From the NCBI RefSeq assembly GCF_936925435.1, contig NZ_CAKZHQ010000048.1, positions 115,464-179,463 on the forward strand: 64,000 bases of DNA. Reading direction: 5' to 3'. The notes beneath the pieces were generated by a model. The model was not told the DNA's origin, did not search any database, and saw nothing but the letters and a program-made list of their open reading frames with translations. The stretch comes from an uncultured Ramlibacter sp. (lineage in GTDB: Bacteria; Pseudomonadota; Gammaproteobacteria; Burkholderiales; Burkholderiaceae_C). Of this stretch, positions 33,696 to 43,760 are shown in pieces (positions within the stretch are counted from its first letter, which is position 1; every line of letters starts with the position of its first letter). Both the position numbers and the translations under genes were made by a program.

Positions 33696-34625
33696 GAAAC
33701 CAAATGGCTGGAAGATTTCGTGAGCCTGGCGGAAACCCGCAGCTTCAGCCGCTCCGCCCAGCTGCGCCACGTGACGCAGCCGGCCTTCTCGCGGCGCATC
33801 CAGGCGCTGGAAGCCTGGGCCGGCACCGACCTGGTCGACCGCAGTTCCTACCCCACCCGCCTGACGCCGGCCGGCGAGACGCTGCACGCGCAGTCGCTGG
33901 AGATGCTGCAGGCGCTGCAAAGCACGCGGGCCATGCTGCGTGGCCACTCGGCCGCCGCGCAGGACGTGATCGAGTTCGCCGTGCCCCACACCCTGGCCTT
34001 CACCTTCTTCCCGGCCTGGGTCTCCAGCCTGCGCGAGAAGTTCGGCCCGATCAAGAGCCGGCTGATCGCGCTCAACGTCCACGATGCCGTGCTGCGCCTG
34101 GTGGAAGGGGGTTGCGACATCTTCATCGGCTACCACCACGCATCCCAGCCGCTGCAGCTCGATGGCGACCGCTACGAGATGGTCACGCTGGGCCAGGAGG
34201 TGCTGGCGCCGTACTGCAAGAGCGACGCCCAGGGCGAGCCGCTGTTCAAGCTGCCCGGCCGCGCCGGCCAGCCGCTGCCCTACCTGGGTTACGCGCCGGG
34301 TGCCTACCTGGGCCGCGTGACCGACCTGATCCTCAAGCAGTCGGGCACGGCCATCCACCTGGACCGGGTCTATGAAACCGACATGGCCGAGGGCCTGAAG
34401 GTGATGGCGCTGGAAGGCCACGGCATCGCCTTCCTGCCGCACAGCGCGGTCAAGAAGGAGTTGCGCGGACGCAAGCTGGTCGCTGCCACACCTGCTGGCA
34501 TGGGCAGCCTGGAGATGACCATGGACGTGCGCGCCTACCGGGAAAAGCCGCTGGGCAAGGAGGCGCCCAAGGGCGCGGCCCAGGCGCTGTGGGCCTATCT
34601 GACCGCCTCGGGCGATGCCGCCTAG
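33693..34625 (+). CDS. LysR family transcriptional regulator, HypT-like
   Basis: A 310-residue LysR protein whose N-terminus 'METKWLEDFVSLAETRSFSRSAQLRHVTQPAFSRRIQALE' (HTH, residues 1-60) closely follows E. coli HypT (QseD/YjiE), including the E-T-K-W-L start and the N/V-x-Q-P-A-F-S-R-R-I recognition helix. HypT senses hypochlorite by methionine oxidation in E. coli. Whether that holds here is unknown. It lies 109 bases upstream of aspartase on the same strand and may regulate aspA-gltIJKL. Confidence 0.88.
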   Translation: METKWLEDFVSLAETRSFSRSAQLRHVTQPAFSRRIQALEAWAGTDLVDRSSYPTRLTPAGETLHAQSLEMLQALQSTRAMLRGHSAAAQDVIEFAVPHTLAFTFFPAWVSSLREKFGPIKSRLIALNVHDAVLRLVEGGCDIFIGYHHASQPLQLDGDRYEMVTLGQEVLAPYCKSDAQGEPLFKLPGRAGQPLPYLGYAPGAYLGRVTDLILKQSGTAIHLDRVYETDMAEGLKVMALEGHGIAFLPHSAVKKELRGRKLVAATPAGMGSLEMTMDVRAYREKPLGKEAPKGAAQALWAYLTASGDAA

Positions 34626-34734
34626 GGCGTGGCACGCGCTATAAATTTTTTGCATAACGCACCGCGCAAACAGCATTGGCGCTAGGCTGCGGTCAACCCT
34701 ACAGTTCGCGCCATTGCAAAAACAGACCCTTCCA

Positions 34735-36144
<1,410 letters not shown>

Positions 36145-36281
36145 CCCACGAGCGGGCACGAAGCCTGCTTATCATGCCCCCTGTTTGGGCACGAGAGGGG
36201 ATTCAGGGTAATCCCGTCGGCCCGAGTCCTTAGAATTTCGTTTTCTGAACACCTATTAACGCTTCACCAGGAGATATTTGC

Positions 36282-37166
36282 ATGAAGAAACATCTGTTTG
36301 CGATCGCCATTGCGTCGCTGGCCACGAGCGCCGCATTCGCCCAGGCGAACGACACCATTGCCAAGGCCAAGGCCGCCGGCAAGGTGGTGATGGGCGTGCG
36401 CGAGTCGTCGGCCCCGCTGTCCTACACCCTGGGCGACGGCCGCTACACCGGCTACCACGTCGAGCTGTGCCAGCGCATCCTGAAGGCTGTGCTGCCCGGC
36501 GTGCAGATCGACTACACCCCGGTCACGTCGGCCAACCGCATCCCCCTGGTGCAAAACGGCACGGTGGACATCGAGTGCGGCTCGACCACCAACAACGCCA
36601 CCCGCCAGAAGGACGTCTCCTTCGCGCTGACGACCTACGTCACCGAAGTGCGCACCGCCATCAAGACCTCGTCCAAGATCAAGTCGGTTGCCGACCTCAA
36701 GGGCAAGACCATCGCCACCACCACCGGCACCACCTCGGTGGCGCTGCTGCGCAAGAACAAGCGCGCCCAGGGCATCGAGTTCAAGGAGGTCTACGGCAAG
36801 GACCACGCCGACAGCTTCCTGCTGCTCGAATCCGGCCGCGCCGACGCCTTCGTCATGGACGACAACATCCTGGCCGGCCTGATCGCCTCGTCCAAGTCGC
36901 CCAAGGACTACGCCATCGTCGGCGAGACGCTCAACGTCGAGCCCATCGCCATCATGGTCCGCAAGGATGACCCGACCTTCAAGAAGGCCGTGGACGACTA
37001 CATCCGCGGCGCCATGAAGGCCGGCGAGCTGAACCTGCTGTACACCAAGTGGTTCATCCAGCCGATCCCGCCGAAGAACACCAGCGTCAACCTGCCCATG
37101 GGCAAGATCCTGGCCGGCCTGGTCAAGACCCCGGCCGACCTGCCGGCTGAGGAATACAACAAGTAA
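36282..37166 (+). CDS. gltI: Glutamate/aspartate ABC transporter binding protein (GltI-like)
   Basis: A 294-residue periplasmic type II binding protein. The signal peptide is 'MKKHLFAIAIASLATSAAFA'. The mature protein has 'VVMGVRESSAPLSYTLGDGRYTGYHVELCQRI' and 'NRIPLVQNGTVDIECGSTTNN', typical of GltI/BztA/AatJ proteins for glutamate, aspartate, glutamine or asparagine. It follows aspA by 137 bases, and the start has a strong AGGAG. A strong hairpin lies after it, before gltJ, so it can be made in excess over the membrane parts. Confidence 0.92.
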   Translation: MKKHLFAIAIASLATSAAFAQANDTIAKAKAAGKVVMGVRESSAPLSYTLGDGRYTGYHVELCQRILKAVLPGVQIDYTPVTSANRIPLVQNGTVDIECGSTTNNATRQKDVSFALTTYVTEVRTAIKTSSKIKSVADLKGKTIATTTGTTSVALLRKNKRAQGIEFKEVYGKDHADSFLLLESGRADAFVMDDNILAGLIASSKSPKDYAIVGETLNVEPIAIMVRKDDPTFKKAVDDYIRGAMKAGELNLLYTKWFIQPIPPKNTSVNLPMGKILAGLVKTPADLPAEEYNK

Positions 37167-37188
37167 ATTCAGGTACGCTGCCCGTTCC

Positions 37189-37219
37189 CGCCCGCTGCGC
37201 CGAGTGCAGCGGGCGTTTT
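37189..37219 (+). terminator. Attenuator-like hairpin between gltI and gltJ
   Basis: A perfect 10-bp stem CGCCCGCTGC/GCAGCGGGCG with a seven-base loop, followed by four T. It begins 22 bases after the gltI stop. The short T-run suggests partial termination or 3'-end protection of a gltI message rather than a full stop. Confidence 0.7.
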
Positions 37220-37241
37220 GCTAGCAGAAGGAAGAAAAAAA

Positions 37242-37997
37242 ATGGCCATGGAATGGAACGTGTACTGCCTGGACACGATCGACAAGGAGCCCCAGCCGGG
37301 ATGCTTCGGCAAGGGTGACGTCCAGACCTACCTGGACTGGCTGTTCCAGGCCTGGGGCCAGACCCTGATGGTGGCCGGCCTGTCGCTGGTCCTGGCCCTG
37401 ATCGTCGGCTCGCTGGTGGGCACGGCGCGCACGCTGCCCAACAGCCCTGTCCTGGTTCGCCTGGCCAACGCCTGGGTCGAGTTTTTCCGCAACATCCCGC
37501 TGCTGGTCCAGATCTTCCTCTGGTACCACGTGGTGCCCGTGGTGTTTCCCCTGTTCGCCGAAACGCCCAAGCTGCTGCTGGTGGTCGTGGGCCTGGGCCT
37601 GTTCACCTCGGCGCGCATCGCCGAGCAGGTGCGCGCCGGCGTCCAGGCCCTGCCGCGCGGCCAGCGCTATGCCGCCATGGCCGTGGGTTTCACAACCTTC
37701 CAGACCTACCGCTATGTGCTGCTGCCCATGGCGTTTCGCATCATCGTGCCGCCGCTGACCAGTGAGAGCATGAACATCTTCAAGAACTCGTCGGTGGCGT
37801 TCGCTGTGTCCGTCACCGAACTGACCTTCTTTGCCCAGCAAGCCGGTGAGGAAACCTCGCGCGGCATCGAGATCTACATGGGCGTGACGCTGCTCTACAT
37901 CATTTCGGCCCTGGTGATCAACCGCATCATGGCCTTCGTCGAGAAGCGCGTGCGCGTGCCCGGCTTCGTGGCGAGCACCGGCGGGGGAGGCCACTGA
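37242..37997 (+). CDS. gltJ: Glutamate/aspartate ABC transporter permease GltJ-like
   Basis: A 251-residue inner-membrane permease of the HisMQ family. 'TYLDWLFQAWGQTLMVAGLSLVLALIVGSLVGTART' forms the first membrane helices. 'FRNIPLLVQIFLWYHVV' and 'RIAEQVRAGVQALPRGQRYAAMAVGF' hold the conserved ATPase-coupling segment. 'NSSVAFAVSVTELTFFAQQAGEETSRGIEIY' resembles GltJ. The ATG at 37242 follows AGAAGGAAG. The frame extends eight codons upstream to a TTG inside the hairpin, which is less likely. It is one base from gltK. Confidence 0.92.
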   Translation: MAMEWNVYCLDTIDKEPQPGCFGKGDVQTYLDWLFQAWGQTLMVAGLSLVLALIVGSLVGTARTLPNSPVLVRLANAWVEFFRNIPLLVQIFLWYHVVPVVFPLFAETPKLLLVVVGLGLFTSARIAEQVRAGVQALPRGQRYAAMAVGFTTFQTYRYVLLPMAFRIIVPPLTSESMNIFKNSSVAFAVSVTELTFFAQQAGEETSRGIEIYMGVTLLYIISALVINRIMAFVEKRVRVPGFVASTGGGGH

Positions 37998-37998
37998 C

Positions 37999-38661
37999 AT
38001 GCTGGACTTCTCCTTCTTCACCTGGGACGTCTTCCAGGGCTACATCCTCAAGGGCCTGTACTTCTCGCTGGCCCTGACGGCGGTTGCCACGCTCGGCGGC
38101 ATCTTCTTCGGCACGATCCTGGCGCTGATGCGCCTGTCGGGCAAGAAGTACCTGGACATGCCGGCGGCCATCTACGTCAACGGCATGCGCTCCATCCCGC
38201 TGCTGATGGTGCTGCTGTGGTTCTTCCTGCTGGTGCCGCTGCTGATCGGCCGGCCCATCGGCGCGGAGCTGTCGGCGGTGGTCACCTTCATCGCCTTCGA
38301 GGCGGCCTACTTCAGCGAGATCATGCGCGCGGGCATCCAGTCGATCCCGCGCGGCCAGGTCCACGCCGGTCAGGCGCTGGGCATGAGCTACGGCCAGAAC
38401 ATGAAGCTGGTGATCCTGCCGCAGGCCTTTCGCAACATGCTGCCCATCCTGCTGACGCAGACCATCATCCTGTTCCAGGACACCTCGCTGGTCTACATCA
38501 TCACGGCGCACGACATGCTGCACGGCTTTTCCACTGCCGGCGCCAACCTGAGCCAGCCGCGCGAGGCCTACATCCTGGCCGCGGTGTTTTATTTCGTCAT
38601 CTGCTTCGGCCTGTCATGGCTGGTCAAGAAGCTGCAGGCGAAGATCGCCATCATCCGATAA
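37999..38661 (+). CDS. gltK: Glutamate/aspartate ABC transporter permease GltK-like
   Basis: A 220-residue HisMQ-family permease and partner of GltJ. 'YILKGLYFSLALTAVATLGGIFFGTILALMRLS' covers the first helices, 'GMRSIPLLMVLLWFFLLVP' is typical of GltK, and 'MRAGIQSIPRGQVHAGQALGMSY' is the coupling loop. 'DTSLVYIITAHDMLHGF' is the C-terminal conserved region. It is one base after gltJ and 18 bases before gltL, so it is co-transcribed. Confidence 0.93.
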   Translation: MLDFSFFTWDVFQGYILKGLYFSLALTAVATLGGIFFGTILALMRLSGKKYLDMPAAIYVNGMRSIPLLMVLLWFFLLVPLLIGRPIGAELSAVVTFIAFEAAYFSEIMRAGIQSIPRGQVHAGQALGMSYGQNMKLVILPQAFRNMLPILLTQTIILFQDTSLVYIITAHDMLHGFSTAGANLSQPREAYILAAVFYFVICFGLSWLVKKLQAKIAIIR

Positions 38662-38679
38662 GCACGGAGTCACCTAGTC

Positions 38680-39417
<738 letters not shown>

Positions 39418-39418
39418 G

Positions 39419-39500
39419 ACGCCCCCGAAGCGCCTGCGGCGCCTCCCCCCACTGAGGGGCGCAAGCAGCGGGCCGGCAAAGCCGGATCCGCGCTTGCCCT
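39419..39500 (+). repeat. REP-like intergenic element, copy 2 (between gltL and pyrC)
   Basis: Starts just after the gltL stop and has three potential hairpins: GCGCCTGCGGCGCC, a C-run/ACTGA/GGGG stem, and GCCGGCAAAGCCGG. Its reverse complement matches 12239-12313 over about 70 bases, so the two copies are inverted relative to the chromosome. Confidence 0.78.
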
Positions 39501-39526
39501 GGAAGGATGCAGCGACAATCACGCGC

Positions 39527-40558
39527 ATGACCTCCGAAATCACGATCACCCGTCCCGACGACTGGCACCTGCACGTGCGCGACGGCGAGGCGCTCAAGAC
39601 CACGGTGCCGCACGCCGCGGCGCAATTTGGCCGCGCCATCATCATGCCCAACCTCAAGCCGCCGGTGACCAGCGCGGCCCAGGCCCTGGCCTACCGTGAG
39701 CGCATCCAGGCTGCCGTGCCGGCCGGGGCGCGCTTCGAGCCGCTGATGACCCTGTACCTGACCGACCGTCTGGCGCCCGAGGAGATCGTGCGGGCCAAGG
39801 CGGCTGGCGTGGTGGCGCTCAAGCTCTACCCGGCCGGCGCCACCACCAACAGCGATGCCGGCGTCACCGACATCCGCAAGACCTATCCCACGCTGGAAGC
39901 GATGCAGCGCGAGGGCCTGGCCCTGCTGGTCCACGGCGAGGTCACCTCGCCCGAGGTCGACCTGTTCGACCGCGAGGCGGTGTTCATCGAGCAGCAGCTG
40001 ATTCCACTGCGCAAGGACTTCCCCGGCCTGAAGATCGTGATGGAGCACATCACGACCAGGGAGGCAGCGCAGTACGTCGCCGGCGCCGGCGCCACCACGG
40101 CCGCCACCATCACCGCCCACCATCTGCTGTACAACCGCAACGCCATCTTCACCGGCGGCATCCGGCCGCACTACTACTGCCTGCCGGTGCTCAAGCGCGA
40201 GACCCACCGCCAGGCCCTGCTGCAGGCGGCCACCAGCGGCAGCGACAGGTTCTTCCTGGGCACCGACAGCGCGCCCCACGCCGCCCACCTCAAGGAGCAC
40301 GCCCTGGGCTGCGCCGGCTGCTACACGGCGCACGCCGCGATCGAGCTGTACGCACAGGCGTTCGACAGCGCCGGCGCGATGGACAAACTCGAAGGCTTTG
40401 CCAGCTTCCACGGCCCCGACTTCCACGGCCTGCCGCGCAACCAGGACAGCATCACGCTGCGCCGCGAGGCCTGGACCGTGCCCGAGAGCTATGCCTACGG
40501 CGAGGCGCAGCTCAAGCCGCTGGGCGGCGGCGAGCCGCTGGCCTGGAGGAAACTGTGA
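39527..40558 (+). CDS. pyrC: Dihydroorotase (class II, PyrC type)
   Basis: A 343-residue zinc amidohydrolase of pyrimidine biosynthesis converting carbamoyl-aspartate to dihydroorotate. '[18 protein letters not shown]' contains the metal-binding H-x-H, '[14 protein letters not shown]' the substrate loop, '[13 protein letters not shown]' the carboxylated Lys region, 'LVHGEV' and 'MEHITT' the metal His residues, and '[15 protein letters not shown]' the catalytic Asp. Length and motifs match class II homodimeric PyrC. GACAAT seven bases before the ATG and no Shine-Dalgarno suggest a leaderless transcript. Its stop overlaps the next gene's start (TGATG). Confidence 0.95.
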   Translation: MTSEITITRPDDWHLHVRDGEALKTTVPHAAAQFGRAIIMPNLKPPVTSAAQALAYRERIQAAVPAGARFEPLMTLYLTDRLAPEEIVRAKAAGVVALKLYPAGATTNSDAGVTDIRKTYPTLEAMQREGLALLVHGEVTSPEVDLFDREAVFIEQQLIPLRKDFPGLKIVMEHITTREAAQYVAGAGATTAATITAHHLLYNRNAIFTGGIRPHYYCLPVLKRETHRQALLQAATSGSDRFFLGTDSAPHAAHLKEHALGCAGCYTAHAAIELYAQAFDSAGAMDKLEGFASFHGPDFHGLPRNQDSITLRREAWTVPESYAYGEAQLKPLGGGEPLAWRKL

Positions 40559-41322
40559 TGGCCAAGGTCGCCCTGCTGATCGACGCCGACAACCTGTCCT
40601 CCGCCAGCGACATGGAGGAGGCATTCCGCCAGCTCGCAGCCATGGGACTGACGGTGAGCGTGCGGCGCGCCTACGGCGGGCTGGACAAGCTGGCCGGCAT
40701 CAAGGATGTGCTGCGGGCTTTCGCCGTGCGTTCCTTCATCAACCAGGGCAAGGGCACGACCGACGTGGCCCTGGTGGTCGACGCGATGGACCTGCTGTAC
40801 AACGATTCGCTGGCACCGACCGTGGCCATCGCCTCCAGCGATGCCGACTTCGCGCCATTGGCCTTGCGGCTGCGCGAGGCCGGCCTGCGGGTGCTGTGCT
40901 TTGCCCGCCGCGAAAAGTCCGACGCCGAGGCTCTGGCCCTGTGCTACGACGAGGTGTTGTACGTGGACGTTGCGCCGCGGCGGGCCGCGCCGAGGCGGGC
41001 CGAGGCGCCTGCCCCAGTTACTGCGCCCGCTCCCGCGTCCGTCAAGGCCACGCCGGCAGCCAGACGCGCGCCGGCGCGCAAGGCGGCAGCGCCCGCCGCA
41101 CCCGCCAACGCCGCAGCCGAGGCCATCTTGCTGACCGTGCCTGCGCTGCGCACCGGCAAGCCGGTGGCGATGAACGACGTGGTCAAGAAGCTACGCGACG
41201 AGGGTGTGCTGAGCAAGAGTGGCCGCCTGGCCACGCTGCTGGCCAAATCGGGCGACGACTTCCGGCTGTTGCCGCACGACGCGCCCAAGCACGTGCAGTG
41301 GACGGGCCGCCGGACGTCCTGA
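40558..41322 (+). CDS. NYN domain protein with C-terminal OST-HTH-like (LOTUS) segment
   Basis: A 254-residue protein. The N-terminal NYN/PIN-like domain ('VALLIDADNLSSASDMEEAF', 'GKGTTDVALVVDAMDLLYND', 'VAIASSDADFAPLALRLREAG') keeps the acidic residues of this RNase family. An Ala/Pro/Arg-rich linker covers about residues 138-185. The last ~60 residues, 'AMNDVVKKLRDEGVLSKSGRLATLLAKSGDDFRLLP', resemble an OST-HTH RNA-binding domain. The likely role is RNA cleavage or binding. The ATG overlaps the pyrC stop by one base, so translation is coupled. Confidence 0.82.
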   Translation: MAKVALLIDADNLSSASDMEEAFRQLAAMGLTVSVRRAYGGLDKLAGIKDVLRAFAVRSFINQGKGTTDVALVVDAMDLLYNDSLAPTVAIASSDADFAPLALRLREAGLRVLCFARREKSDAEALALCYDEVLYVDVAPRRAAPRRAEAPAPVTAPAPASVKATPAARRAPARKAAAPAAPANAAAEAILLTVPALRTGKPVAMNDVVKKLRDEGVLSKSGRLATLLAKSGDDFRLLPHDAPKHVQWTGRRTS

Positions 41323-42059
41323 GCCGCGGCGGCGTCGACTGGTCGCGGCCCTGGTTCGCGCCCTGGCAGGGGCCGGGTGGGCCAGTGCTCGAGCGTGTGG
41401 CGGCGGGCCAGGGCCTGCACGACGCCCTCAACGCCGCTGACGGCGCGCCGCTGCGCTTCGTGCCGCAAGCCGCGCTGCCGGCCGCAACGCCCTATGAGCG
41501 CTATATTTTTGAGAGCAACTCCTGTCCGGTGCGCGGGGGCTGGCACGACTTTTTCAATGGAATCTGCTGGCTGGGCCTGCCCCAGGCCAAGCTGCAAATG
41601 AACCGGCTGCAAGCGGCGCAGATCGCCGTTGCGGGCGAGGGCGCGCCGCGTGGGCCGGTGCGTGACGCCATCACCGTGTTCGACGAGAACGGCGCACTGC
41701 TCGATGCGCCGCCGCCCTTGTGGGAGGCCTTGCGTGCGCGCGACTGGCGGCGCCTGTTCGTCACATTGCGGCCGCTGTGGCATGAGGCGCGCTTGCTGGT
41801 GACAGGCCACGCGCTGCTGGAAAAATTACTGGCGCCGCGCAAGGCCCTGACGGCCCATGTCTGGAACGCGCAATGCCCCCTGGACCGCATGGAGATTGCC
41901 GATGCCTGGCTGGCTGGCGAACTGACGCCGCAGGCCCTGGCGGCCAAGCCCTTCATGCCGCTGCCGGTGCTGGGCCTGCCGCGATGGTGGCCGCAGAACC
42001 AGAACTTTTCCTTCTATGATGACTCCCTTGTATTCCGCTCACGCAGGCCGCCGAAGTAA
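41298..42059 (+). CDS. DUF3025 family protein
   Basis: A 253-residue protein of a family with no known function. The conserved segments '[32 protein letters not shown]', '[18 protein letters not shown]', '[19 protein letters not shown]' and the terminal '[25 protein letters not shown]' are recognisable. I placed the start at the GTG at 41298, which overlaps the NYN gene by 25 bases; no ATG precedes the conserved region. It contains an in-frame copy of the 17-nt AT-rich repeat (41500-41516). It is the third gene of the pyrC unit. Confidence 0.75.
   Translation: MDGPPDVLSRGGVDWSRPWFAPWQGPGGPVLERVAAGQGLHDALNAADGAPLRFVPQAALPAATPYERYIFESNSCPVRGGWHDFFNGICWLGLPQAKLQMNRLQAAQIAVAGEGAPRGPVRDAITVFDENGALLDAPPPLWEALRARDWRRLFVTLRPLWHEARLLVTGHALLEKLLAPRKALTAHVWNAQCPLDRMEIADAWLAGELTPQALAAKPFMPLPVLGLPRWWPQNQNFSFYDDSLVFRSRRPPK
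41500..41516 (+). repeat. 17-nt AT-rich near-palindrome, copy B (inside the DUF3025 gene)
   Basis: GCTATATTTTTGAGAGC, read in frame as part of a peptide RYIFESN within the conserved N-terminal half of the protein. It stands out as an AT-rich island in GC-rich coding sequence. Confidence 0.6.
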
Positions 42060-42088
42060 CGACAACAACATGGCGCGCGCGCAAACCC

Positions 42089-42114
42089 CTTGATTTCCAC
42101 CGGCTCAGCCATAT
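42089..42114 (+). promoter_or_regulatory. Sigma-32-like heat-shock promoter upstream of htpX
   Basis: CTTGATT at 42089-42095 and GCCATAT ending at 42114, separated by about 12 bases. This resembles the CTTGAAA...CCCCATnT heat-shock consensus. It lies 40 bases before the htpX ATG. htpX is a heat-shock gene in other proteobacteria. Confidence 0.5.
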
Positions 42115-42154
42115 CTGCGCGCGGAGTGGCCCTGATTCACTCTACGGAGACCCA

Positions 42155-43027
42155 ATGAAACGCATTCTTCTGTTCGTCGTGACCAACCTGGCCGTGGTGC
42201 TGGTGCTGGGCGTTGTTGCCAGCCTGCTGGGCGTCAACCGCTTCCTCACCGCCAATGGCCTGAACCTCACGGCCCTGCTTGGCTTTGCCCTCATCATGGG
42301 TTTCGGCGGCGCCATCATCTCGCTGCTGATCTCCAAGCCGGTGGCCAAGTGGAGCGCTGGCGTGAAGGTCATCGACGGCAGCGGCTCGGCCGACGAAGCC
42401 TGGATCGTCGAGACGGTGCGCCGCTTCGCCGACAAGGCCGGCATCGGCATGCCCGAGGTCGGCATCTTCGAGGGCGAGCCCAATGCCTTCGCCACCGGCG
42501 CCTTCAAGAACAGCTCCCTGGTGGCCGTGTCCACCGGCCTGCTGCAAGGCATGACGCGCGAGGAGGTCGAGGCCGTGATCGGCCACGAGGTGGCCCACAT
42601 CGCCAACGGCGACATGGTCACCATGACCTTGATCCAGGGCGTGATGAACACCTTCGTCGTGTTCCTGTCGCGGGTGGTCGGTTACGCGGTCGACAGCTTC
42701 CTGTCCAAGGGCGAGAACCGCTCGGGCCCGGGCATCGGCTACTACGTCACGACCATCGTGCTGGACATCCTGCTGGGCTTCCTGGCCGCCATCATCGTGG
42801 CCTGGTTCTCGCGTCAGCGCGAGTTCCGCGCCGACGCCGGCGCGGCCAGCCTGATGGGCCGCCGCCAGCCCATGGTCAATGCCCTGGCCCGCCTGGGCGG
42901 CATGGTGCCGGGCGAGCTGCCCAAGAGCATCCAGGCTTTCGGCATCACCTCGGGCGTGGGCAAGCTGTTCTCCACCCACCCGCCGATCGAGGAGCGCATC
43001 GCCCGCCTGCAGGGCGCGCCGGCTTAA
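42155..43027 (+). CDS. htpX: Heat-shock membrane protease HtpX
   Basis: A 290-residue inner-membrane M48 zinc metalloprotease that degrades misfolded membrane proteins together with FtsH. Two N-terminal membrane segments ('[23 protein letters not shown]', '[19 protein letters not shown]') are followed by the zinc motif '[19 protein letters not shown]', two more hydrophobic segments, and '[15 protein letters not shown]' with the third zinc ligand Glu equivalent. '[15 protein letters not shown]' is the family C-terminus. The ATG at 42155 follows GGAG. Confidence 0.95.
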   Translation: MKRILLFVVTNLAVVLVLGVVASLLGVNRFLTANGLNLTALLGFALIMGFGGAIISLLISKPVAKWSAGVKVIDGSGSADEAWIVETVRRFADKAGIGMPEVGIFEGEPNAFATGAFKNSSLVAVSTGLLQGMTREEVEAVIGHEVAHIANGDMVTMTLIQGVMNTFVVFLSRVVGYAVDSFLSKGENRSGPGIGYYVTTIVLDILLGFLAAIIVAWFSRQREFRADAGAASLMGRRQPMVNALARLGGMVPGELPKSIQAFGITSGVGKLFSTHPPIEERIARLQGAPA

Positions 43028-43044
43028 AGCGCCTGCAGCCAACA

Positions 43045-43073
43045 AAAAAGCCGCCCGTGGGCGGCTTTTTCCA
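43045..43073. terminator. Bidirectional Rho-independent terminator between htpX and the ProQ-family gene
   Basis: AAAAAAGCCGCCCGTGGGCGGCTTTTT. A GCCGCCC/GGGCGGC stem with T-runs on both strands serves the convergent htpX (plus strand) and ProQ-family (minus strand) genes. Confidence 0.9.
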
Positions 43074-43102
43074 TGGGGCGCGGCCTGCCGGCCGGCGCCG
43101 GC

Positions 43103-43756
43103 TCAGTCGGCCAGCGTGCGCTGGACCTCGGCCACATCCATGCCGTACATCTCGGCGAAGGCTTCGACGCTCTGGCCGCTGGCCTGGAAGGCGCGCTGCA
43201 GTGCCTCGCGCTTGGCGGCGCGCTGTGCCAGCACAGCCAGGGCCTCGTCCAGCAAGGCGTTATTGGCCTCGTCCTGGCCGCGCACGCGCAGTGCGTACTC
43301 TTCGCGGCCCAGGCCGCTGTTGTCGACTGCCGCCACGATGCGGGCAATCGCCTGCGCCTGCGCATCCGGCGCCGCACGGCCCTGGCGCCGCTTGAAGACC
43401 TCCAGGATGGCGTGGTGCACATGCTCGGGTGACACCGGTTCGACCGGCTCGCCTTGCAGGTCATGCCGCTGCAGGCCGCTGGCCACGGCCTCAAGGTAGC
43501 GGGTCGAGCGCGCGTGCAGGCCCAGCGCCACCTTCAGGTCTTCCTTCTTGAAGGCCTCGGGATGGGCGGCCAGCAGGTCCTGGTAGGCCCCCAGCTTGAG
43601 CGGCAGGAAGCGCGCGCCGAACATCTTGGGGTAGAGCGCGAACAGCTGCTCCAGCACGGGATGGACCTTGCGCGTGCGCTGCGCGGCCTGGGGCGCTGCG
43701 CGCCGGCCTCTGGAGGGTGCGGCTTGGGCGGGAGTGGGGGTGGCGGTATCGGTCAT
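43103..43756 (-). CDS. ProQ/FinO family RNA chaperone
   Basis: A 217-residue RNA-binding protein. The ProQ/FinO core is at residues about 30-130: 'HPVLEQLFALYPKMFGARFLPLKLGAYQDLLAAHP' and 'LGLHARSTRYLEAVASG' with the Arg/Tyr surface that binds sRNA terminator hairpins. A basic Ala-rich N-terminus precedes it, and an Ala-rich helical C-terminus with 'FAEMYGMDVAEVQRTL' follows. Family members stabilise sRNAs and mRNA 3' ends. It is the downstream partner of the FAD dehydrogenase gene (four-base gap) and may be co-transcribed with it. Confidence 0.87.
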   Translation of the reverse strand: MTDTATPTPAQAAPSRGRRAAPQAAQRTRKVHPVLEQLFALYPKMFGARFLPLKLGAYQDLLAAHPEAFKKEDLKVALGLHARSTRYLEAVASGLQRHDLQGEPVEPVSPEHVHHAILEVFKRRQGRAAPDAQAQAIARIVAAVDNSGLGREEYALRVRGQDEANNALLDEALAVLAQRAAKREALQRAFQASGQSVEAFAEMYGMDVAEVQRTLAD

Positions 43757-43760
43757 CGGG

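Noticed and set aside
34637..34659. Sixth copy of the 17-nt repeat (GCTATAAATTTTTTGCATAAC)
   Set aside because: Only the left half matches and the right arm lacks TAGC; it may equally be part of the aspA promoter.
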